From NCBI GenBank assembly GCA_008828725.1, contig MEHQ01003547.1:191363-255362 (forward strand): 64,000 bases of DNA, read 5' to 3'. The stretch's first letter is position 1, and each line of letters starts with the position of its first letter. The position numbers and the translations under genes were made by a program. Shown in pieces: positions 35,001 through 47,345 of the stretch. The notes below the pieces were generated by a model. That model did no database searches and had not been told where the DNA came from. It saw only the letters and a program-made list of their open reading frames with translations. The DNA comes from Saccharina japonica (lineage: Eukaryota; Sar; Phaeophyceae; Laminariales; Laminariaceae).

Positions 35001-38000
35001 TTTTTTGTTTTTATGACAATTGCACACGGAACCCGCCGGACGAAAAATCTACCTGCCGTTTCACAAGTCGAAGTTTCTGCAGGAAACCGCAGACCCATCT
35101 CCCCCTTCGAACGGTAGTCCAATCGGTCAATCGGACCTTTGCTGTACTCCAATCAATAGGCTTCTCTACCCGTAGCTACGTATATGAGTCTAAATTCGAG
35201 ACACCCACACAAACCTGCGGAGTTTGATGTTGGTAACCTTCTTGCCCGTGACGTGCTTGACGCTTAAAAAATGCGCCGTCGGCTTACGGTTGGCCAAGAT
35301 TAGTAGCTCTGCTGCCACGACTTTCTGGTACGGTGTCTTCGAGCCAAGAGTTTCCAGGAAGACCAGGTCATTGCCACGTACCGGTGGAAGCGAGAGAGGT
35401 AATTGTGTTGGTTTACTTGCTATGTAAAAATATACTGTTCCCTGACGGATCGCAAGCACAAACTGCGTGCTATCTAGTGCGCTCAAAACTTAGCAGAGGG
35501 CTACTGATCGATTGGTGATGTTGGGGTGCTGACGAAAATGTCGAACAAGGTCAGATAATAGCTTGATGTGCTCACCGGAGAGGTTCTGAAAGTAGCACGG
35601 AAGTGCGAGGGGTGCGTTTCATTTCAGCGTTCGGGATACACTCGTTTACGGAGAACGGCAGGCACAATATAAGCCGTAATTTCGTCCCTGTCCGTGGCGA
35701 TACCTGGAGGTCTAGGGTGTACTCCCCCGTGGCATTGGCGACGTTGAGCAGCGTCTCGTCGTTGTGGGAAGTATCACAGTTCTTCACGCTCACGATAAGA
35801 TTCCCATCGCGTCGAGTGGACGTCCGCATCGCCATCACCAACGCCTGCGGCCAGCGGAGGGATAAAACATCACGCAGTACAGGTGGAACCGTTCACTTCC
35901 GAGACAGCAGGCAAGGTAGGGAAACCAAACAGTGGGCAACGCTGTTGCCTTGCGCACAACGCGCCCGTGTGCTACGAGACAGCAATCAAGGCGCACAGTA
36001 ACGGACGGCCAAACGTTCAACACCGTACACAAATATGTCGCCTGTGATGGAACCGATCTTCAACTAAGTTACCGGGCGTTGTGACATTTTCGCACCACCC
36101 ACCTCGCCCCCGTTGCGCCCGATGCGATTCCCTTCCAGCTCCACGAACTTCAACGTTGTGTTCGCCTGACGCCTCGTAGCACGGGGTAGAAGACGGCGTG
36201 TGTTTGTTGCGAATATGCGATAGACATTCGAAAGCGAAGTCACCGTGCTGGCATTGCAGCCCTGTTCTGGCGACAGAATACCGCAACACCAGTTATGCAT
36301 CCAGTATTCAAGGCCGATTCATCACAACAAAGCGGCCCACACCCTCCTTCCAGCCGTCGTGCTCCTCCTCGGGCTGTCGCCGCCGACGTGACCGCCACAC
36401 GCTAGACAACCAAACGACGGCACATTTTTGTGCACTGCCTCTATATACTGGGTTTCGTGAATGCGGGAATTAATGCTCAATATTCATTTTCGCACGGTGT
36501 ATGCGTGCGTACTGCACCTTCAGGGCGAAGGCCAGCACTATCGCAGCTGCCGGGGAAACCGAATTGTAGGACAGGTCCAGACTCGTCAGTGTATCGTTTT
36601 GAGCGAGCGCAACCGCCAATGTCTACCGGCGGAAAACGACACGCGGCATCACGATAAAAAAAACGCAGGCAAATTAGAACACCTGCATGAAACACAGGCG
36701 CTGGTTACAAGCAGTAGGGGCGCACGAACGATGCGTGGCCAAGGCGTGTGGAGTGCTGCAGTATGCTTCAACAGATAGCGTGCATGGTATAAGGGACCGG
36801 CATTTCGCAGTCTGGTAGTACACATTTTCCAAGCGAACATGCCGCGTCTGCATACGAACCGCGGAATATCACCTGGCTCGCAAAATCGGAGAAGGAGTTG
36901 TAGGCTAGGCCCAGCGATCGAAGGGTGTGATTGTCCCGCAAGGACTCCGCAACGGTCACTGCTGAAGCCATACGGATCGAGTTCCACCCCAAGTTCAGGC
37001 TCGTGAGGGTACAGTTGGCCGACAGCATGGCAGCGATTGAGTCGGCACCGGTCGCCTGAACATAGTAAGGAGGGGATTTATCAATCCATAGCATCGGTAT
37101 TACCGCCAATCTACTGCTGTCGGTATACCACACAAGAAACCCAACAAGTGGGTTAGATATCGGCATGCTCTACGAGTACTGCAGTAGGAATACCTACACC
37201 GCCCAAGAGCGTGTCAAATTGTGGACGATATCATGGTGTGTGTCGAGCGGCCTCATCAATTCTACTGTGTTAAGCTGAGGAAATTCTCTCACAGCTTTGA
37301 TCTAATCGCTTGAAAAAAAAGCAATCTGGGCCGAGTGGATGGGGCTGCACACGGGGGTGGCTTCGTCCGTGGCGCGAGGAACATTCGAGTCAGAAACCAT
37401 ACTACTATACTACAGTGCAGTAGTGATTCCATTGCGCCACGGCACAAAAGCTTCCTGTCTGAAAGTGTAGTGCCACACTACGACGATGGTGGTCAAACGA
37501 AGACTATACGACCTATGTGTGCCCTGTACCAAATGATGTGTCAGTTGTTCGACCTTTATTGTTTCTGCCATGCCGATGAGATTCCCGGTGAGATCCACTT
37601 GAAGCAGAGAGACGTTGACCTCCAAGGCCGCCATGAAGTCTCTGGTCAAACGGGACAGGAAGAATAAGGCCGAGTGAAGGTAGGACATTAACGTTACCTT
37701 GTACCTCCAAAAATCGAGATTAAGTCTGTGAACGTCGCGTCGTTTAGAAATACAGCACCAACCATGTCGCGCCTAGAACGGCCCTTGCAATCGTGGGCCT
37801 TTTCGAGGTTAATATCTATGAATAGTGTGTTTTTCGAGTGCAACGGGGAAGGTACCTGCATTCGTCGTCGTCGATGTCCGCCTTGCGAATAGCTAGCGAC
37901 CTCAGCTTACACCGGTTGCTGCGCATGTACTCCCGCAGCGCATGCGCTGCCAAAGCCCCGATCTTATTTTCGCTTAAATCTGCACATACGTACGAAAGAA

Positions 38001-41000
38001 CAAGCGGCATCCTCAGAGTTGAAATACCTGTAAGGGGCTTTGTATCAGGGCCAAATCGTGAGCGCCAAGCGTTGTGTTTATCCTGCATTTCTAACGGGAG
38101 ATTGCGGGTCTCGTGTGCTGCTCGTGGCAATTTTTCCCCTGTGCTACGTGATGCCTACTAGCGAGATGATCAATCCGTGATGAAATACAACCGAAAGAGC
38201 TACGCAGAGCCGACTCGGACATCACCAGTGTAAACAACAAAGGCTTCCCCAGTAGTAGCGGCATGGCGGCCCTCAGCAGACCGCGAGCAGGGCTTACAGC
38301 TAGCTTGCAGTCGGCTCTTACCTAAATGAGTGAGAGAAGGCATCCCCTGCACAGCCAGAACGACTCGGAAAAGGGAGAAGTCGGTCATTCGATTGTCGAA
38401 AGCAACCAATCGCTCCACGCTCCGCAAAATTGGCATCACCATTGCCAAAGCGGCCATAAGGTCGTCTCCGAGTCCCATGCCTCCCACCTGAACGGTACAA
38501 GCGGACGTTACAGCGGACAATATGTGCCCTATCAACTAAATTAATACGGCACAAAAAAAGCGATCTAGGTCGATATTCTGCGTTGGCCTTCCAGAAATCG
38601 CGACGCCATTCCACCAGGACGGCATCAACAAAGGACTAGACTATCCAGGTAGCGATATGAGAGCTTTTCATGAGGAATACATCGCCATTCCTAGTTTGGC
38701 TTAATTGTGACAAAAGCCCGGGAAACATTGTACCGCTGATGAATATGTTCCGACGTCGGCAGTTGCCCGGCAGACGCACAGAAAGCATGACACACCTCGA
38801 GAGCCCGTGTTTCTCTGCTCAATTTCAAGATGGCCGGCCAGGGTGCCCGACCGTGATCATTCAGTTGCCTCAAGAACTTCGACGTCGCCTCTTCCACAGG
38901 GTCTGTTTGCGGGTCGGCCTCGGCATCGCCGTCTTGTATAGGTCGCCAAGCCATGGCTCGCACGCTCTCCTGCGAACAACATACATTACATTCCGTCACT
39001 CCTTCGTTGGGTATGCCGCAAACAATTTCGAGAGTGCGAGTACGGTCATGTGCCCGCGTACAGTACGTATATACGATATGTCCAAGGTAGCTACCGTATT
39101 TGCTGTTGAAGTCACAAACGTCTTCTGGGCGCAAAACGTGCGCTCCTTTAGTCGCACTGACTCCAGGGTCAGATGAATGTTCCACTTCGACCTTTAGGAT
39201 TCAATGCGCCTTGCTGTATTTTGGGTGTGTCCGGATTGCTTACTTGCGCCTTATTTCTCTCGCTGTTTTAGAACGGTAATGTTTATCGAAACTATTTTTC
39301 TGCCAGCACATCCTGTAGAAAGGCATTTCTTGCCTGCTGGTTTTCAACAGGCCAATTCAAGCTTTGCCAGCACTTGGCATACCTCTTCTATGCTGGAAAC
39401 ATTTTCGTCAGGGTCAGATTGCTTCTTGTTTGCCACCTCTCGAAACTTATCGAAAAATGCTTTCCTCGCTTCCTCATAGCCGCTAGGTGCCTCGTTCCGG
39501 CCTTCAGAAGGTAGCCTGCGCAAACGAGTACCACGCGTGTCACCCATCGGCCGTGCCTTACGTGCGCTCCACGTATTCAAGGTTAACAGGATGAAGTCAC
39601 TACGCGCGCCAAAAGTCAACCATCTACCACCGCAAGCACATAGCGACTGCACGTTCCGTCACAACCTCTGTCCAAAGTTTGCTGTATAGAAGTACACCTG
39701 CGACCCTCCAAACGAGCGATACCTCCAAACATGGGGAGATGTTGGATGGGTCGTGACTCTGCCTTTTCGCCGCAGAAGGGTACGAGCTCGATACGCGTCA
39801 CAAATTTAACAGGTATGACTGGCAGAGGTGCGGCATTTGACAGACGAAAATATGCTACCGGGTACAGCTTATAGGAACCCACCCAGGCGATGCTTCGGCA
39901 GGACGCTGTCCTCGCCATCTATGTCCATACACAAGCGCTTGGGTGCTTATGGAGTCTTCGGACAGCGTCCGCCCCCTAGACGATCCTTCGTCAGACCTGG
40001 ATTGTGGGGTCGAAGGCTGCGAAGGATCGCTCCGACCACTCCTATGTACAGACCAACGTGGTAAAAGTGTAACGACGGGGTGGACATTCGTGAGGAGGGC
40101 TCACGCACGTACGACGCGTGTTACAGTAGTATTGCAACGGGTCAGCCGGAAATCCATTGCGAAAATAAATGTGTTGCCGCGATCTCGCAACGCTTTTGTA
40201 ACACTTTTGTTTGGATCTTTCCGTGGCATTCAGTAGTTCCGGTACCAGGGGTGCATCGAAGCTGAGGCTATTAATAGCTCTACCCATCATTTTGCATGCT
40301 TTTGTAGATTCATGATACACTACGGCACCCGCTATGTTGATATTATACCTGGTATTCCAACATGCCGCTTACAGGAAATCGTAGACTCAGAACCTCCATT
40401 ATCGAAACGCAGTGATCACCTGGCGTTCAAAACGTTGCGGGCGTACTCGAGGATAGACCCGCTCCCCTGCTCTTCATCCCATGCTGTCCGCCGTACGTCA
40501 GCTACCCCATCTGAGGCTGTTCTGCGCAGTCCAGACAAGCGACATCTTGAATCGTCATTTGGCGAGCGCTTGCCCCTTCGGCCGTAACTTTCGGCGCGCT
40601 GGACCCCTGGCACAGCCGACAATGTTGCCTCTGCCCTTGCGCGCGCCCTCGCTCTTGAATGCAGTGGTAGAAGAGCTGTCTGCCCAAAAAGTCTCCTGGC
40701 TCCGTTGGCCGATACCCCACACTTCGGTATGCGCTTCGGATGAGAGAGACGGCTATCCCGTGCCGTTTGATCCAAGTACAAGGATGGCGTGGGCGGTGCT
40801 CTCAGCGCAGAGCATTCCAGTGGAGTAGGCGTAGTGCAGGCTTGAGAAGAGACGCCCCCAAGAGGACCGGTATCAACTACGGACTGCCCAAGTTCGGTAT
40901 GTGGGGGCGAAGCTTCATGTTCTCGATCCCTTGTTGTGATGTTGAAATGATACTCGTCGGGCACTCGCTCGATCCGTTTTCGCCGACAGCATCGGTGTGA

Positions 41001-41528
41001 GTGCAGGCGTGTGCGGCTGGTCACGACCGACCGAGCAGACAGTCGAGGTCCCGGCGAGGACTGCTGTTTCTCCAGATCCTTCAGTTGCGATTTGCAGGTG
41101 ATTTTGACGGGATATGTTATGCCGGTACTGTACATCGCACCTTACACCTTGCATGCGCCGTATGAGAACCGTCTAAAATGGCTACTGTGCGTAAAGCTCT
41201 CATGGGTACTCGTACTGCTGTACTGCCTGTAGTAACCTGGTATACCATAACGCAACACGCGCGTTGCGCAATCGTGTGTGGTGACAGAGTTGCACTCCAC
41301 ATATTTGTCAAGGAAGAAGCTCATACGTCGTATTCAGTACATACGCATACGTACGTATCATATGGAGCCGCAGCGAAGAACGCTGCACATATAATACATA
41401 AGGTAAAGCGCCGTACCGCAAATAATAAGATGAAAGCATGAGCTTACCTGGAACTTCCTCGCGAGCGCGAGGATATCTTTGGAGCCACCTCCCACCTCGT
41501 GTCTCGTTGTCCACGGGGGTGGGAACAT
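26033..41528 (-). CDS. Large leucine-rich-repeat and EF-hand protein (about 1,480 aa)
   Basis: Exons joined in phase: 41528-41448, 41078-40420, 39515-39383, 38969-38796, 38487-38322, 37979-37856, 37641-37554, 37055-36873, 36622-36518, 36165-36103, 35844-35704, 35585-35576, 35419-35215, 34954-34780, 34339-34184, 33723-33616, 33093-32956, 32472-32347, 32032-31927, 31702-31566, about 31334-31083 (inner splice unclear), 30705-30583, 30182-29995, 29399-29276, 28400-28326, 28130-27951, 27737-27612, 26801-26692, 26261-26033. An in-frame TGA precedes the ATG. After a low-complexity N-terminus come about six ribonuclease-inhibitor-type LRRs (LTHLDLSENKIG, LTSLNLGWNSIR, LTSLDLSYNSVS), then EF loops DKGNKGELVVND and DTDHSGSVDLEE, then a helical part (YFTASQAQGLLEVISSNYHL) recalling DUF4476, and conserved-looking WRVPDSGILRVHF and GWFVDLPKYGVLRF modules. 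Likely a calcium-responsive scaffold; this is inference. No membrane segment or signal peptide seen. Confidence 0.85.
28563..29053. repeat. 0.5-kb dispersed repeat, copy B
   Basis: Second copy of the 17487-17985 unit, same orientation, here inside an intron of the LRR/EF-hand gene between exons 29399-29276 and 28400-28326. A G-run of about 11 bp abuts its left end and an AT-palindrome (TATATCATATATTTATA) plus a G-run follow its right end. Compared with copy A it lacks about 10 bp in the A-rich part. Confidence 0.85.
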
Positions 41529-43270
41529 CGTTCAGAGCAACTCGCGATTCAGGTAACAATGCATTTCTGCTTGCGATCTCCAACGGATTATGACGTACAG
41601 ACCTGGCCTGGCGGTGGAAAAGTAAAAGTGGATCGGATCGGTGGTCTGATGCGGCGGAACCGGAAATCCGGAGGCCCGTTTCGGGCAACGCCTCTTTGGA
41701 ATGGAGCTCCAAGAACGAAAAACAAAACACTGCTACTGCTGTTTTAAGTTTTAAGCCAGTTTTAGCACTGTGCTACAGCTGAGAACTGCGAACATCAACG
41801 TCGCACCAGAGCAAATATGAGCGACAGGTGAGCGAGTCCTTCTTGGTGTCATCGTGATGTCGACGACTTCACTGTAGTCGACACGGTGTGACCAAACATA
41901 GGGCAAGGTCCATTAATTGGTTTTACTTATTCCCATGCTGCTGTACACTCGTAAAACTACAGCACCTTCGCGTGATCATTGACTACGTCTGATACCCCCC
42001 ACCCTGCTATTCACACCGTGTTTCTTTCCTTCGTTCGATGGTACCCAGTGATGACTACGTGCCTAGGAAACGGTCGGTGCCCGCAGGAAAGGTGAGAGTC
42101 GGTACTGATGTCGTGATGTCGCCGGACAACGTGAAATATTATTATTTTTGTTTTACGTACATACTGATTGGTACTCTTTTACACGAATTTTACCCGCGTA
42201 GAGTACGAAGTACCGGCGTAGCGTCGAGTACACCGCAAAGAGCGCAGGAGCCGGATCCCTGTACGACAACGACAAGTACCTGGTGCCTATTATAGGGTAT
42301 GACCCTTGGAGGGTCATAGTTGGAGGGTCATAGCCCATAGCCTGGTGCCCTGTCCGTGGGTACGTACACTTACGTACAGTAGCACAACAAGCAGTACTCG
42401 TATATACAGTAGGTGTTGGTGCAATATCGACTGCTGTGTCGACTGTGTACCGACAGCCACCAGCGTTCCTATCTACGCATAAATGATCAGCCAACCTTGC
42501 AACTTGCAATACACTGCAGCCTGCTGTACTTGGAAACACGATATTTGAACAATAACCCATTCCCGTATGGTCCCTCCTGTACTCGTACAGCCGCACACAA
42601 CACCTTTCGTATGCGTATGATATGGTATGATATGATATGATATGATATCTCTGTGTGTTGGAGCTCGACACGAAAAGTTGCACAGCAAGAGTGCGTCGTA
42701 GCACAAGCTGGGGTTTACAGGCCCTGCTGCTGCCGTCTGCCTGCTGTGTCGCGTGGCAGTCTCTCTTCTATCATATCGAACGTCAAACTTAACCTTGAGC
42801 TAAAAAACTGGGAAAAATGACTTGCCCTTGCCGTTTACCTGTTGCATACTACCGGTACCTGGTACTGCTGTGTGGACGCCTTTGGTGTGGACGTCCCTGC
42901 CCCATCTGCTCTGCCTGCTGGAATTTCTCCGACCGTGGTGGAAACGTCTACAGTCAACGTGAGGACGCCAGGGCTCCCGCAATACGGCTTGACCCGCGCG
43001 CCCCTCCCCCCCTCCCTCCCTTACGTACGATAATTCTTGATTGCGGTTGGGGACGGCCTTTGCGAATTTCGCAGAGGGTTGAAAACAAGCTCTACAGTAG
43101 CAACACTGGCGAGTGGCGAGCCATACGTGGCAATTTATGATACAACTCAGTGCTGGCGCCGAAGTACAACTTCAGGCTTGTTTACGTTACCGTTGCTCAT
43201 GTCTGTACGTTCGAGCTGGTACATCATACCCTCTTGACGTTTCCTGTCTTATTTTCTCTTCGGTTCGCAG
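41529..43270. promoter_or_regulatory. Spacer between divergent genes (LRR/EF-hand minus, KAP-rich plus)
   Basis: The LRR/EF-hand gene reads left from 41528 and the KAP-rich gene reads right, so this stretch must hold the promoter of the first and the promoter plus unseen first exon(s) of the second. A donor-like AAC|GTGAGG at 42960 could end such an exon, but no start or acceptor confirms it. A GATAT microsatellite lies at about 42625-42650 and TACCWGGTA words near 42275 and 42857. Confidence 0.45.
42618..42650. repeat. TATGA/GATAT pentamer microsatellite
   Basis: About five ATGAT/ATGATAT units in a row (TATGATATGATATGATATG) just left of the putative 5' region of the KAP-rich gene. Confidence 0.8.
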
Positions 43271-46200
43271 AGCGCAAGACTCCTCGGATGATGATATGCC
43301 CATCGCCCAGCTTGCGAAGAAGCACAAAAAGGCAGCTCCTGCTGTGGAATCAGACAGCGACGACGACGTCTTGCTCACTGATCTCCCCAAGAAGGTGATG
43401 CCTACGTATTATGCAGTAGAACATCGAAACAAAAGTGATGCTTCTTGTCAGGTACAGTAGAGCATATAGAACACAGCACAGGATGAACGTACAGTACGAA
43501 TACCTGGCATGTTACATATTTATATCGTATCATGTCATCGTTGCTCACACGCTGTTTTCAATACGCGTTTTCCCCTGCCGCGCCAGCGCTTCGATATATA
43601 GCCCACTTGTCGGTTATCGTGCTGGCTGGTCGTTGCGCTTGCAATCCAGCGCAATGGCACTCCTTTAGTTTCATCTCTGCACAAGTCCGCTCTGCATACC
43701 TCTGCGCCAGTTGCGTTGAACCCCAACCATAAGCAGCGCACCCACTGCCCCCCCGGCCTCGCCCCCGTCTCGAAAGGGATGCGTGGTCAATGGTCAAATG
43801 ACTAAGGCAAGCAACAAATGAGTACGCCCCCCACCCCGCGTGTATCTTACCTCCTCGGTATCTGCATTTTGCGACTTCTGCCCTACCGACTCGTCTTTGC
43901 CGGGGGTTCCAACCACTGGCGCAGACCGCGGCAAAGGCAAAGACGCCGGCCAAGCCTGCCGCAAAGGCAAAAGTTACCCCCGCTAAGAGCGCGGCAGCGA
44001 AGAAGGCTGTGACTAAGAAGGCGCCCGCCAAGAAGGCCACTCCTGCCAAGAAAGCCGACACCAAGTCTCCGAAGGCGAAGGCCACCAAGGGGAAGGCTGC
44101 GGTGAGAAACGCGGGGGGTGACATCAAGTGGTATCTCGCGTGCTATATATATGGTTGAGCCCGTGTCCCGTGCGTGTCTGTCGGTGGGTGGTCTCATGTC
44201 GGTGAATCTTGTACGACTGCTTTGCTGCTGCGCATAATGCGTCAACTACAGTAGTTGCGAGTACTGCTGTAAGCTACTGCATCTCGCACTGCTACTGTAC
44301 GTGGTATTCCTATTTTATTTATACCAACGCGGGTTAGCTTGGATCGAAATCAAACGACTTCTGAAAAGCCGGGGCTCTGATTGTGTTGTGTTTTTATTGC
44401 CATTTGTATGTGCCCCATCTTGCTAGTCGCTTGTTATGTGTTTGATATATAGAGCACACGTCGCGCTACGTTTCACGGAAGAGTAAAACGGGTGGCGTGC
44501 TATTTTTGGCTTGTCAGTGTAAGTAATGTCGCACTGCCCTACCGCTTTTTGTCCTTCTATGATAGCCCTGTGACCTGTTGTGCTGTGTATGTATAGGGAG
44601 ATTATCTAGCTAAGGGATGCAGAAACTGTTTTTTGTGCTCGGTGTACGACGCGGATGATCACTCTGCAATCGTTTTCGGTGCCTGACGTAGTGATCGTAA
44701 CTCGTGCCCCCCTCTTACTGTTGCCTCCTCCGAAACGCCTCCGCTCATAGGCGGCGAAGAAGAAGAAGAAGCCGGCGAAGAAGAAGGTGCGTTTGTAATT
44801 TAGAACAGCATCTTTGGCCTTCATGGTCTTCATTTCATGTAACTGGTCCAAAGTTATTGGATATATTAGCCGGTCTCAGCATGGGTGGTTATGCTGCCCG
44901 TGGGGCCCTCTCGAACCCGTTCCGGTCGTGGCAGTTCGAACAGGGCCTCAAGGAAAAAGTTCCTCTCTGCAGCGATCGTTCGAATGGCAAGCCCGTATTC
45001 CCGTCGTGGATGAAGTTTATCGCATAATGTAGTCAGTGACTTCGCCATGGTCTTTTCCTTTGCCGGTGTTGCCCATGGCGGGTTCTGATATTCGTTACGG
45101 CGAGGCCGGCGTAGCATAGATTTTTATTGGCACCCGTATTGATTGTTGTGGACCGATCTTTTCGTGCGCATGGTTGAATTCATTTTCCGGCGCTGCTCTA
45201 CTGTCGTCGTCTCTGCCATGGCAACCTGTGTCCCGATAAAACCGATTCAGGTAACGAAGCCGCGAGAGCAAGAGGCGTCGGGGGATAAGCTGGTCACTCA
45301 ATCGGGTGTGCTGTACGAGACGAAGAAGGTACGCTTCTCCTTACGGTGCCACCACCCGTGTGCTTGGCGTTGCTGCTCGCGTATAGATTGGTGCCTTCGC
45401 ATAGACCCCGGCTTTTCCCTCGTAATGAGCCTGGTTGCGTGTTAATTGTAGCTAGCTCATCGGCGGTCACCACCCTGCCACGAAGGTGGACCAAGCTCGA
45501 TATACCGGTAGCTGTGCCCGGGAAGACAACAGTGCTACTCCTCAGCGTTCGTTCGTGGTGCGGTGACCCCAATCCATGATCGTTCCGCCAATAGTGTGTC
45601 GAGGTACGCCAGGCCACAGCAAGCTAGACTGCCGCTGTGGGCTGTCCCCCCCCCCCAAAGCTCTCTTTTACCTTTTACCAAGCGTTGTTACTTATTACTC
45701 ATTCAGCATGGTGTCTCTCTGCTCACAGGGGGAGATGATACAGAAGCTGCTCTGCCGCTGGTGGTACGCGATCGAGTGGCCGGCCAAAGAAGACTTGAAG
45801 CCAGCCCCTCCTTCGTACGAAGCGCTCGAAGGATTCCCGGGGGTGTTCATTTGCGTCGAGGTTCGTGCCGCGTTAGGTCTCTGGACCGCATGTAGATATT
45901 TCGATACATTAAAATGCACCAGGTATTGTGTTCAAAATGTATTATGACTCGATATGCCATGCCCCGTATGGTATTATATGTTCTGCGAATGTTAAATGTC
46001 CCAAGTTGCTGCAAACGACGGATGTATTTTTGCTCCTCTTTTATTATTTTTTCTCAAGTGCTCGGTTGTGTTTTTTGCGACTCATGCCTCTCAAGATATT
46101 ACTGGCCGCTCGATTGACGTGTGCTTACCGGAAAGCTCCTTCTCCTCTGTGCTGTGTCGATTTCACAGGGCGATAACATCGGCCATCTTCTCGACGTGCG

Positions 46201-47345
46201 CAACAAAGCCACTTCTCCGTGCTTCACTAATTTCGCAAGCAAGGTCAGTCCAACATTGACTCTGCTTACGATAACCTCGAATCGTGGAATGACAAAGGCC
46301 ACTTGAGTAGTGGAGCCCTTAAGACTCCCTACGTCGCTGAAACCGAATGGTCACCCCGACGAACATGGTTGGAGATGCGAAAATGCCGCCTTCGTGGCGT
46401 TAAGCTCTTCGGTGCACGTACAATACACTTGGCATGATTGTTATCTTGCGAGACCACCTGCCAGCGATTGTACAAAATGTAGAGCATACAGTACACCCTT
46501 TCTCGCTGGGGGTTTTGTAAACCTACTGTAGTGCGTCGACAGATTTTACTTTTTTTAATGGTGTTTCCGATTTTTTAATTCGTCAGGACTGCGAAGAGCT
46601 GAAGGGGCTCTTGGAGTTGGCGCTCACAAAGCAAAAGGAGGCGCTACTTGCTCACTGGGGGGAGAACATGGACGAGGAGAGGAATATTGACAGGTGATTC
46701 TTGTCGACTACACGTAGTTTTCTTTGCGTGGTGATCTTCGTCCTGTCTACCGTTAGCCGTAGTTTATGGCGGCGACCAAACTTAGCATATCGCATGCATT
46801 CCACCCTCATTCGCCGCTTGCCTTCGGCGACGCCAACGTGTCTGCCACCGAAGAATGTCTCGCGCGTTTGATTTAGCACCCCTCGAATCAGTGCACGGTA
46901 CACCGCACAGTCCGCGAGGCGATTTCCGTTTTGCCATGATCAACCCAACGGACATCGTACACTCACGGTACACTCATACCGCGATGGTCCTCGGTGCATC
47001 CCACGCTGCACTTCACTTTCTGCGCAACGATTGGAAAGTGGTATCCTTAGCGATTATTTGTCGTGTGACTCAAGCCATGTCACGTGCTGCGCTGCGGCCG
47101 GTAGAGTTGTTTCGTGAGGCGGCAACAGCGAAACCCGTGCGGAATTTATGCCGCCGATCGAGATATACATTCCACCTTTACACACTGTGAATTCTCAGCA
47201 ATCGCTAAGTTGGACGTGTGTTGCCGTTTGATTCGCCGTTTATCGCCACTGCAGAGAGCTCAAGTGGCTGAAGGGAGTGGATCCGGCCAAGACAGATAGG
47301 GCCGCCGTGAGGGCGATCGCTATAGCTAAAGCTAACAGCAGGTAG
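43271..47345 (+). CDS. Lysine/alanine/proline-rich nuclear protein with unknown C-terminal domain (5' end missing)
   Basis: Eight exons join in phase: 43271-43394, 43925-44101, 44751-44786, 45251-45328, 45729-45860, 46169-46243, 46587-46693, 47255-47345 (TAG). They give 272 residues. The first has two acidic-then-basic motifs (SSDDDMPIAQLAKKHKK and SDSDDDVLLTDLPKK). Exons 2-3 are a histone-H1-like run of AKxPAKK units ending AAKKKKKPAKKK, expected to be nuclear and nucleic-acid binding. The remaining 159 residues form a compact domain (KLLCRWWYAIEWP, PGVFICVEGDNIGHLLDVRN, CFTNFASKDCEELKGLLELA, ELKWLKGVDPAKTDRAA) that I do not recognise. The first exon given starts in phase 2, so at least one coding exon lies upstream and was not located. 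Product is inferred from composition only. Confidence 0.85.
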
